Below, in pieces: positions 31,937-39,377 of a stretch of 64,000 nucleotides of DNA. The translations under genes and the position numbers were made by a program. Under the pieces are notes generated by a model. It did not search any database. It saw nothing but the letters and a program-made list of their open reading frames with translations, and had not been told where the DNA came from. This stretch comes from CAYNJF01 sp964351745 (GTDB taxonomy: Bacteria > Pseudomonadota > Gammaproteobacteria > Berkiellales > Berkiellaceae). Location: contig CAYGPI010000004.1 in NCBI GenBank assembly GCA_964351745.1, positions 13,170-77,169 of the forward strand, read 5' to 3'. Numbering within the stretch: position 1 is the first letter of the stretch; each line of letters opens with the position of its first letter.

Positions 31937-32533
31937 TCATGAGCACAACACTCTAACTCTTAATCTGTAATTTTCAAAATTCTTAAATCCGTATGCTCTG
32001 CGCTGGATCAATTTCATCTTCCGATGGAAGCCTTCGGTGATCCCGTTATTCTTAGTGAATCGCCACATTCTAGCTATCTCGTCTCGCCATTTATACAGGG
32101 TTTTACCGAGCTTGATTAGATACTCCAGCTTAGAGTCCTTGAGTTGCTTTATGAAGTCTAAGAAGACAGGAATAAGTTTCTTTGCTCTTTTAGCTGTAAG
32201 TTGTTTTCTTTTGAGCAAGTCGAGGATGCGGATTTTAAATTGGTAGAGCGCCTCAATGATAGGGTTGTCTTGTAGGAACTCTCGAAGCTTTGCTCTTTTG
32301 TGCTCTGAGAGGTTGTCGGGGGATGTTCTGAGCATAGCTAAATTTCCTCTTTGATATCGAATATTTTCATTGAATGTGTGATTGGTTTGCATAAAGGCAT
32401 GCTCAACTAGCCTGACGACATGGAACCTGTCAGCAACGATCATGGCATTAGGAAAGAATTGTTTAATAAAGCTACGATAGGTTGTACTAAGGTCAATACA
32501 GGCTACTTTTACCTTCTCTCTCCCTGGAATATC
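31937..32533 (-). pseudogene. ISL3-family transposase, 5' truncated remnant
   Basis: The open frame covers the C-terminal half of an ISL3 DDE transposase: 'ACIDLSTTYRSFIKQFFPNA', 'VADRFHVVRLVEHAF' and the final acidic part 'GITEGFHRKMKLIQRRAYGF'. The first half (zinc finger, HTH and first catalytic Asp region) is missing; homology ends at about 32533, where an unrelated plus-strand gene fragment begins. It is 80 bases outside the tRNA-Val element. Not mobile by itself. Confidence 0.85.
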
Positions 32534-32534
32534 A

Positions 32535-32852
32535 GAGGCTGTAGAGCTTTTACATAAAGCCTGGCTAAAAGAAAGTGAACGTAAAATGGAACATATTGAG
32601 ATAATTGATACAGCTGAGCATGACGTTTTAACAAAACGCTGGGGGGCGTTTGCGCCAACCCATCATTACCACATAGTTGAAAATTTCAGAGACTCAAGGC
32701 TATGGAAGTGGCCCAGACGTACCAGTGAATCCATATGGTACCCTATGAGCAAAGGTTTGCCTTGCGAGGCGTTCGCTTTGCCTGAAACCAATGATCATGC
32801 AGTACTTCAATACTATATTCGAAATATTTCAAAATATGAGGTAAGAGACTAG
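32535..32852 (+). pseudogene. 3' fragment of an unknown gene truncated at the ISL3 remnant
   Basis: The frame is open from the ISL3 junction with no start in its first 17 codons; the first ATG is at 32586. The stop is TAG 32850-32852. It encodes about 105 residues: 'EAVELLHKAWLKESERK', then 'RWGAFAPTHHYHIVENF' and 'WYPMSKGLPCEAFALPETN'. No family recognised. The abutment with the transposase fragment suggests that IS insertion and deletion removed the 5' part. Confidence 0.5.
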
Positions 32853-32910
32853 GTTGTCAATGATTCTGTTGCCCATCTTTTTATAGTAAAAGAAAGGGGG
32901 TAACAATTAT

Positions 32911-32947
32911 TTAATGGGGTAATTTGGCGTTGATAATACCCCCTTAA
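32911..32947. promoter_or_regulatory. Operator-like inverted repeat over the Fic promoter -35
   Basis: Arms TTAATGGGGTA (32911-32921) and TACCCCCTTAA (32937-32947) match as an inverted repeat in 10 of 11 positions and enclose the -35 hexamer. The position fits a repressor site. Confidence 0.6.
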
Positions 32948-32958
32948 TGCCCTATAAT
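32930..32958 (+). promoter_or_regulatory. Strong sigma-70 promoter of the second Fic gene
   Basis: TTGATA (32930-32935), a 17-bp spacer and TATAAT (32953-32958); the predicted transcript starts about 30 bases before the ATG at 32996. Confidence 0.75.
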
Positions 32959-32995
32959 ACCTGTTATGAAGGAATAACATGGATTTAAGCAGTAT

Positions 32996-34054
32996 ATGCA
33001 CTCTTTTAAAGAGAATTATCTCAACAACTTAACTTTTGGTTTAGATGAGCTGACCACTTTGAAAACAATTGGTGAATTCAGAGGTAAGCAAGAGCTTTAT
33101 TACCAGCAAACACCAGAAGCATTGGCAAGCCTACAAAAGGCATCGATGATCGAGTCAAGTGAATCCTCCAATAGGATTGAAGGGGTTATCGCCCCTCACT
33201 ATCGCATTGAAAAACTTGTACTAAAAAATACTGAACCCAAAAATAGATCTGAGCAAGAAATTGCTGGATACAGAGACGCATTATCTTTGATCCATGAATC
33301 CAGTGAGCACATGCCTTTTTCAGTAAACGTTATATTGCAACTGCATTCCATGCTTTACCGTTTTCATGCGGCCAAAGGAGGGCATTGGAAATTAACTGAT
33401 AATGAAATCATAGAAAAATTGCCAGATGGGTCAAAGCGTATCAGATTTAAACCAACATCGGCAGTTGCTACGCCACAAGCAATGGAAGATTTGGCAGATG
33501 GTTTTAAGAATGCCAAAGAAAAAAATGATTTAGAATCATTGGTTATCATTCCATTAGCTATTTTAGATTTTTTGTGCATTCATCCTTTTAGGGATGGCAA
33601 TGGTAGAACGGCACGATTAATCACTCTTTTATTGCTTTACCATTTTAATTATCAAGTTGGAAAATATATTAGCTTGGAACGTATTATTGAAGAGAGTAAA
33701 GAAACTTATTATGAATGTTTAGGTGCTAGCTCTGTCGGCTGGCATGAAGGCAAACATGACGTGCATCCTTGGTTAAATTATTTTTGGGGTATGCTGTTAG
33801 CAGCTTATCAAGAGTTTGAAGAGAGGGTTGGTACGATTAAAAAGGGGAAAGGATTTAAGACAGAACAGGTTATTCTAGCCGTCGAGAAGAAAATTGGGAT
33901 TTTCACTATTGCTGATATTGAGCAAGCCTGCCCTGGTGTGAGCAGAGAAATGATCAGAAAAGTACTACGTGAACTAAGAGATGAAGGGAAAATAAAAGCC
34001 ATTGGGACTGGGCGCGGGGCAAAGTGGGTAAAAAATGAACATATATCAACTTAA
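32996..34054 (+). CDS. Fic family protein with N-terminal inhibitory helix and C-terminal winged helix
   Basis: 352 residues. The inhibitory motif (S/T)xxxE(G/N) is seen as 'SSNRIEGV' (about 57-64) and the catalytic motif 'HPFRDGNGRTAR' at about 196-207. The last 80 residues ('EKKIGIFTIADIEQACPGVS', 'VLRELRDEGKIKAIG') look like a winged helix. Probably a self-inhibited AMP-transferase that may also bind the dyad over its own promoter. It is not closely similar to the DUF4172 Fic gene at 13565 outside the Fic core. First gene after the IS remnant; the APH gene follows 19 bases later and may be in the same transcript. Confidence 0.88.
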   Translation: MHSFKENYLNNLTFGLDELTTLKTIGEFRGKQELYYQQTPEALASLQKASMIESSESSNRIEGVIAPHYRIEKLVLKNTEPKNRSEQEIAGYRDALSLIHESSEHMPFSVNVILQLHSMLYRFHAAKGGHWKLTDNEIIEKLPDGSKRIRFKPTSAVATPQAMEDLADGFKNAKEKNDLESLVIIPLAILDFLCIHPFRDGNGRTARLITLLLLYHFNYQVGKYISLERIIEESKETYYECLGASSVGWHEGKHDVHPWLNYFWGMLLAAYQEFEERVGTIKKGKGFKTEQVILAVEKKIGIFTIADIEQACPGVSREMIRKVLRELRDEGKIKAIGTGRGAKWVKNEHIST

Positions 34055-34073
34055 TGAAATCTAAACACCCAAT

Positions 34074-34964
34074 ATGACTGATAATCTAGAATATTATAAA
34101 CAACGCTTAAAAATTAAGCAGGCAACTTTTTCAAAGATAGACCATGATGATGCTATGGTGGCTGTTGTCTATGAGGTTTGTCTGCTTTCTGGCAAAAAAT
34201 ATATATTAAAAATATGCCCAAAAGAACGGCATTACTTTAGAGAAATTTATTGCCTTAAGAAATTGAGTCGTGTTACAGCTGTCCCCAATATTATTGATAT
34301 TGTTGATCCAGATGAGAAACATCATGGTGCCATATTGATGGAGTATTTATCTGGAAATTTAATAAGAAGGGGTGGCTTGACGACTAGATTAGCGCATGAC
34401 ATTGGTTTTAATTTAGCCAAGTTCCACGAAATATCAGTGAAGGGGTATGGTGATCTATTAGACTCCTCTGAGTTAAACTCTGATCCTGAAAAATATTGGT
34501 TGAAAAAATTTAATGAAAGCATTGGTGAGTGTCAGGGCCCCATAAATAGTGATTTAATAGAACAAGTACTTTCTTTTACCAATGAAAATATTTATTTATT
34601 AAAAAAATCTGATGGCCCATGTATTGCGCATCGCGATTTTAGACCAGGTAATATTATTGTTAATCAGAACAAACTCAGTGGCATCATTGATTGGGCTTCT
34701 GCACGCGCAGGATTTGCACAAGAAGATTTTCAATCTTTTGAAGAAAAAGAATGGTCTAACAGTTCAGATGTGAATGCCGCCTTTCTTAAAGGGTATGCAG
34801 ATGTGCGTCCAGTACCTGATTATAAAGAGATGTTTCCTTTACTAAGGCTTGAGAGAGCGCTTGGATTAGTTGGGTATACCTTAAAAATAAGTACTTGGAA
34901 TGGAATTCATTCAAAGCTATTCAAAGAAAATCTTAACTATATAGAAATACTAACGAAGCAATAG
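34074..34964 (+). CDS. APH-family phosphotransferase (aminoglycoside phosphotransferase-like)
   Basis: 296 residues. The catalytic loop is 'IAHRDFRPGNIIV' (His186, Asp188, Asn193) and the metal motif 'GIIDWASA'. 'ILMEYLSGN' gives the hinge. The fold and length fit aminoglycoside or related small-molecule kinases. 11 bases before the ANT-like gene; the run of four modifying enzymes suggests an antibiotic- or metabolite-modification cluster. The true substrate is unproven. Confidence 0.8.
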   Translation: MTDNLEYYKQRLKIKQATFSKIDHDDAMVAVVYEVCLLSGKKYILKICPKERHYFREIYCLKKLSRVTAVPNIIDIVDPDEKHHGAILMEYLSGNLIRRGGLTTRLAHDIGFNLAKFHEISVKGYGDLLDSSELNSDPEKYWLKKFNESIGECQGPINSDLIEQVLSFTNENIYLLKKSDGPCIAHRDFRPGNIIVNQNKLSGIIDWASARAGFAQEDFQSFEEKEWSNSSDVNAAFLKGYADVRPVPDYKEMFPLLRLERALGLVGYTLKISTWNGIHSKLFKENLNYIEILTKQ

Positions 34965-34975
34965 GTTATGACTTT

Positions 34976-35791
34976 ATGTCAAATATAGAAAAGCAGATAG
35001 AGCAATGCCTTCATTTGTTAAAGCAAGTCATGCCCCATGATCTATTGGGGGTGTATTTATATGGCTCGGCTGTCAAAGGTGGATTGCAAAAATATAGTGA
35101 TATCGATTTATTCGTTGTATCAAAGCGACCAACTACCCAAGAAGAGAAAAAGCAGTTAGCATCTAGCTTACTTAAAATTTCGGGTGTCTATATGAAAGAT
35201 GCTAAACCACCTGTTGAACTAACGATTGTTGTTAAATCTGATGTAAATCCTTGGCACTTTCCCCCTCAATTTGACTTTCAATACGGAGATTGGTTGCGCG
35301 ACGAATTTGAAAGTGGCAATATTGAGCCTTGGGAATCTAAAGTCATGCCAGATCTTGCCATACTCATGACGCAAGTTTTATTATCAAGTCAAATTCTTAT
35401 AGGGCCAGAGCCTGCTCAAATAGTGCCACAGGTTCCTTATCCAGATTTCATCCATGCTATGGTGGATGAGTTGCCCAGTCTTGTCGCTAGCCTTGATTCT
35501 GATACACGAAATGTCATATTAACCTTAGCTAGAATATGGTGTACCTTAGAAACAGATACGATTCATTCTAAACCAGAATCAGCAAGCTGGGCAATTTCAC
35601 ATTTGCCTAATGAGTATCATTTGGTGTTGCAACGAGCAAAAAATATTTATGAAGGTAAAGTAGACGAGCACTGGGATGATCTGAAAAGGCTTGTTAACCC
35701 CTGTGTCAACTTTATAGTGATTAAGATTAAGGAAATAACATCTAAAAATGAACTCGCTGGGCATGGAGACAAAGTAATTAAACTAAACTAA
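34976..35791 (+). CDS. ANT(3'')-like aminoglycoside nucleotidyltransferase (AadA-like)
   Basis: 271 residues, close to AadA length. The nucleotidyltransferase core is 'LYGSAVKGGLQKYSDIDLFV' (Gly30-Ser31, Asp42 and Asp44). AadA-like segments follow in order: 'VELTIVVKSDVNPW', 'QYGDWLRDEFESGNIEPW', 'DLAILMTQVLL', 'NVILTLARIWCTLET' and 'ASWAISHLP'. The match to streptomycin/spectinomycin adenylyltransferases runs along the whole chain, although the C-terminus is longer. Chromosomal, not in an integron-like setting (no attC seen). Confidence 0.85.
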   Translation: MSNIEKQIEQCLHLLKQVMPHDLLGVYLYGSAVKGGLQKYSDIDLFVVSKRPTTQEEKKQLASSLLKISGVYMKDAKPPVELTIVVKSDVNPWHFPPQFDFQYGDWLRDEFESGNIEPWESKVMPDLAILMTQVLLSSQILIGPEPAQIVPQVPYPDFIHAMVDELPSLVASLDSDTRNVILTLARIWCTLETDTIHSKPESASWAISHLPNEYHLVLQRAKNIYEGKVDEHWDDLKRLVNPCVNFIVIKIKEITSKNELAGHGDKVIKLN

Positions 35792-35846
35792 GCAAATATA
35801 AGCAAGGCATGCGTGCACAAATATCTTAAGCATGGTGGAGTAGGCA

Positions 35847-36362
35847 TTGAATACTAATTTGACTATTAAAAATCTAAGTTCAGATGATATCTTAACTATC
35901 GTTGATGCGTTTGCCAAATCTAACTGGACAGAAAAGCCAGCTAGTCTTTTTGAGAAATATTTAGAAGAGCAAGATAGAGAAGAGCGAGTTGTTTGGGTGG
36001 CATACTCTGGTAATAAATTCACGGGTTATGTTACTTTGAAATGGCAGTCTTTGTATCAGCCTTTTCTTCAAAAGAGCATTCCTGAAATAGTTGATTTAAA
36101 CGTACTGCCAGAATTCAGAAAACGAGGGATTGCTTCTAGCCTACTAGATAAGTGCGAAGCCATGGCGGCAACACAATCTACAGCGGTAGGCATTGGCGTT
36201 GGTTTATACCCAGACTATGGTTCAGCTCAGAAGCTTTATGTGAAACGTGGATTTGTACCTGATGGTAAAGGTGCGACTTATCACTACGATTCTGTGACAC
36301 CTGGTGAGAAATATGTGCTTGATGATGACTTAATCATTTGGTTCACGAAAAAATTAGTTTAA
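35847..36362 (+). CDS. GNAT-family N-acetyltransferase
   Basis: 171 residues with a TTG start at 35847 preceded by GGAG. The acetyl-CoA loop is 'VLPEFRKRGIASSLLDKCE' (R-x-x-G-I/A). The C-terminal 'YPDYGSAQKLYVKRGFVPDG' gives the typical last strands, so the chain is complete. The substrate is unknown; because of its neighbours an aminoglycoside or other small molecule is a fair guess. Confidence 0.85.
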   Translation: MNTNLTIKNLSSDDILTIVDAFAKSNWTEKPASLFEKYLEEQDREERVVWVAYSGNKFTGYVTLKWQSLYQPFLQKSIPEIVDLNVLPEFRKRGIASSLLDKCEAMAATQSTAVGIGVGLYPDYGSAQKLYVKRGFVPDGKGATYHYDSVTPGEKYVLDDDLIIWFTKKLV

Positions 36363-36388
36363 CTGTACACTTAAGATGACATGTAGCA

Positions 36389-37330
36389 ATGAAAAGCATA
36401 GAATTATTTCAAACAAAAGAAGAATATTGCTCAAAAAAAAGTGATAGCTCATTCTGGAATCCATATATGACTGAGCTATTAGAGCAAAACAATATAAAAC
36501 AATCTTTAGAAAATATTAAGCCAGGCTTTAACAGCACCTATCCAGTTTTTGTCTTAGATGATTTGGTCATTAAGTTTTTCTGTCAACGTAAAAACTGGCA
36601 GAAGGTGTATCAAAAAGAATGTGCGGTTCACCAACTTTTGGCGCAGAGCCAAGATATACTTGCTCCCAGAATTCTTGCTCATGGCCAAGAAGGTCAAGAT
36701 GCTCATTCATGGGCCTATATCATTTCAACACGTATCTCAGGTGATTCATGGTTGCATTCAGAACCATCAAGAGATCAGCAAATGACAGTTTTCTCTGAAC
36801 TGGGAGAGCAACTTAAATTAATCCATGCTTTGCCTGCTGAGAATGCTTTGATTGAAAAGTTTAGTCATTTTGATCATCTAGATATCAAGGCATCAGCGCA
36901 GAAAAGCTCTTTGCCAAAGCATCTTATTGGTCAAATTGATGATTTCTTGTTGGGTTTGCCGCCTTTTGATAGCGTCCTTGTCAATAGTGACATAGTGCTC
37001 ATGCATATTTTTACCAACAAAGGGCATCTAAGCGGCATTATTGATTGGGGGGATGCAGCCATGACTGATAGGCACTATGAGTTGGGTAAACTTTGTTTAG
37101 AGCTTCCAGGCGATAAAGAATTGCTCAAAATTTTGCTAGAGGCTTCTAATTGGCCAGTCACTGAGCATTTTGCTCATCAAGCACTTGGTATGGCACTTTA
37201 TCGGCAAGCTGTAGGTTTGACCCAGCATAGTACCTTCGATACTTTTCATAAGTTGCCTGCAGCAATCAAAGATTTTCAAACTGTTAATACACTAGCTGAA
37301 CTATCGAAAATTTTATTTGAGGTTGATTAA
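36389..37330 (+). CDS. APH-fold phosphotransferase with atypical catalytic loop
   Basis: 313 residues. The loop reads 'SVLVNSDIVLMHIF' where LxHxDxxxxN is expected: Asp is kept, His is replaced by Asn, and the distal Asn by His. The metal motif 'GIIDWGDAAM' is intact. Similar D-xxxxH loops occur in some hygromycin-kinase-like families, so it may be active. 'VIKFFCQRKNWQKVYQKE' carries the N-lobe Lys. Last gene of the plus-strand modifying-enzyme cluster. Confidence 0.75.
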   Translation: MKSIELFQTKEEYCSKKSDSSFWNPYMTELLEQNNIKQSLENIKPGFNSTYPVFVLDDLVIKFFCQRKNWQKVYQKECAVHQLLAQSQDILAPRILAHGQEGQDAHSWAYIISTRISGDSWLHSEPSRDQQMTVFSELGEQLKLIHALPAENALIEKFSHFDHLDIKASAQKSSLPKHLIGQIDDFLLGLPPFDSVLVNSDIVLMHIFTNKGHLSGIIDWGDAAMTDRHYELGKLCLELPGDKELLKILLEASNWPVTEHFAHQALGMALYRQAVGLTQHSTFDTFHKLPAAIKDFQTVNTLAELSKILFEVD

Positions 37331-37420
37331 TGACGCAGATAAGATGTGTAAATTAAAAATATGACAGGGTTGTTTTTTAAGGGTTAAAAGTTCATGTATT
37401 AAATCTAGCTGATGTTAAAA

Positions 37421-37452
37421 AGCCTGTGGCCATCTTTTGACGCCCACAGGCT
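37421..37452 (-). terminator. Rho-independent terminator of the 179-residue secreted protein gene
   Basis: Arms AGCCTGTGG (37421-37429) and CCACAGGCT (37444-37452); on the minus strand the stem is followed by TTTTT. Lies 22 bases past the stop. Confidence 0.85.
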
Positions 37453-37474
37453 CTGAGTAAGATTAAAGCTTAAG

Positions 37475-38014
37475 CTAGTCTATAAGCATGCTATTCAGTG
37501 CTTCACTTATCATTTCAGATGGTATCTTTTCTGAATTATAAGAAATAGGTCCAAACCCAATATGAGAAGGTTTCTTATTGAACACAATAACATAAGATTT
37601 TTCGCCCACTGTCACAGCTTTTATAACTTGAAATTCAGAGTCACTAACTTCATCAATAAGACTCAAGACCTTTTCGTTGACATGGCTGGGCTCAATCATT
37701 TTTGATGGATTATTTAGATTATGGATAGTCTTGACAAGCTCTACAAGCTTTTCATCGCTTTCAACTTTGTCTACTTCTAAGAAGGTAAGGCTCGCTCTAA
37801 GAGAGCTCTCAACGTACATGCTAACTTCACCACCTAACATTTGAGATTTTCCGTAATTCTCAAATCCATCAGGGATAGGTAAAGAGAAATCACCAGATAC
37901 ATACATCTCTGTAGGAAAGTGACTGTTGTTATTTTCAGCATAAGATAAGGCTGGCAACATCATCAGGCAAATGAATAACCCTTGAATATGTTTTAAAAAA
38001 ATTGATGATTTCAT
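37475..38014 (-). CDS. Hypothetical exported protein
   Basis: 179 residues with a clear Sec signal peptide (basic start, hydrophobic 11-24, 'PALSYA' cleavage near 26). The mature part is mixed alpha/beta, without cysteines or a lipobox, so probably periplasmic. No family recognised. Single gene, divergent from the RND adaptor, with its own terminator. Confidence 0.7.
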   Translation of the reverse strand: MKSSIFLKHIQGLFICLMMLPALSYAENNNSHFPTEMYVSGDFSLPIPDGFENYGKSQMLGGEVSMYVESSLRASLTFLEVDKVESDEKLVELVKTIHNLNNPSKMIEPSHVNEKVLSLIDEVSDSEFQVIKAVTVGEKSYVIVFNKKPSHIGFGPISYNSEKIPSEMISEALNSMLID

Positions 38015-38306
38015 TTCAGTTCTCCTAAGGAAAGATGGTCTATAAATTTTAAGGTTAGTAACTCACGTATAATTGTAGGTCAGTTTTGGACTTTTGTGCA
38101 GCATCCAGTGTATAAATTTTCTTGATCCTGCGAATTAGAACGGATGTAAGCGTTTTATTGCAGTCAGAACTTCTTTGGCATGTCGTATGCATTGGGTATG
38201 CCTGATCTGTGTGTTATTAGTTAAAAACCTTAGATGCTTTCTAGGCTATCATCCCATAACGTATCGTAATAAGATTAGTGAAAGAATACTTGTGTAAGGA
38301 TTAACA

Positions 38307-39377
38307 GTGGGTAAGTGGATAGCGACTTTATTGATTCTAGCCGCCACCATCGGTGGCATGTACTACTTTAACCATTATCAAAATACGAATTTAGAACAGC
38401 AGGCATCTCAAACTCTACAAGTTCAGGTTTTTCCTGTCGCATCCTACACGATTCATGATGAGATTGAAGCTCTTGGAACGGCTTTTGCCAATGAGGCGGT
38501 TGATGTTACTGCAAACTCAACAGATAAGCTGATTGAAATTAAATTTGAAGATGGTCAAAAGGTAAAGCAAGGCGATATCTTGGCTATTTTAGATCAAGCT
38601 GAGGAGCAGGCTCAATTGGGAGCAGCTAGATCCCAGGTTGAAGAGAACGAGCGAGAGTTAAAAAGGCTCTCAAATCTATTGAAGAGTAATGCAGCTGCAA
38701 AAAATGAATATGATGCTCGACAAACTCTGCTAATCATAAGCAAAAGTCGAGTTGATGAAATTCAAGCTCGTATTAATGATAAAATTATACAAGCACCATT
38801 TGATGGTGTTTTAGGCTTAAGGAAAGTCAGTGTTGGCTCGTTGGTTGAGCCTGGTAGCTTAATTACAACGATAGATGATATCAGTCAGATTAAATTAGAC
38901 TTTTCAGTGCCATCCGTTTTTTTAGATGTCGTTCATGAAGGACTACCAATTGAAGCACAGTCAAACGCTATTAATAAGATATTTCGTGGGAAAATTACAA
39001 AAATTAGCTCTAGAGTTAATCCTATAACACGCTCTGTTGTTGTTCGTGCAATCTTACCAAATCCTGAAGAAATCCTAAAGCCAGGCTTGTTGCTAAGCGT
39101 TACTTTGTTTAGGAATAAAAGAGAAGCTTTGATGATCCCCGAGGAGTCTTTGATTCAGTTGCAAAACAAAAGTTTTGTCTATGTAACAGAAAATAACATG
39201 GTTGTACAAAAGGAAATTCAAATAGGAAAACAAATGGCGGGATGGGTTGAAGTCACCGGTGGATTAAACTCTGGTGACCAGGTGATGACACGAGGGCAGA
39301 TCCGAACAAGGCCAGGCCAAGAAGTGACGATTGAAATTCTAGAAAAGCAACCACAATTGAGAGAAATGTCAGAATGA
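38307..39377 (+). CDS. RND efflux pump periplasmic adaptor (membrane fusion protein)
   Basis: 356 residues with a GTG start six bases after AAGGA. One N-terminal membrane helix (about 4-20) anchors it. 'VDVTANSTDKLIEIKFEDGQKVKQGDILAIL' is the first lipoyl half (split here by domain), followed by a short alpha-hairpin, 'KIIQAPFDGVLGLRKVSVGSLVEPG' as the second half, and beta-barrel and membrane-proximal domains. It links the inner-membrane transporter to an outer-membrane channel. It overlaps the transporter gene by four bases. No TolC-like gene is adjacent, so a channel from elsewhere must be used. Confidence 0.9.
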   Translation: MGKWIATLLILAATIGGMYYFNHYQNTNLEQQASQTLQVQVFPVASYTIHDEIEALGTAFANEAVDVTANSTDKLIEIKFEDGQKVKQGDILAILDQAEEQAQLGAARSQVEENERELKRLSNLLKSNAAAKNEYDARQTLLIISKSRVDEIQARINDKIIQAPFDGVLGLRKVSVGSLVEPGSLITTIDDISQIKLDFSVPSVFLDVVHEGLPIEAQSNAINKIFRGKITKISSRVNPITRSVVVRAILPNPEEILKPGLLLSVTLFRNKREALMIPEESLIQLQNKSFVYVTENNMVVQKEIQIGKQMAGWVEVTGGLNSGDQVMTRGQIRTRPGQEVTIEILEKQPQLREMSE

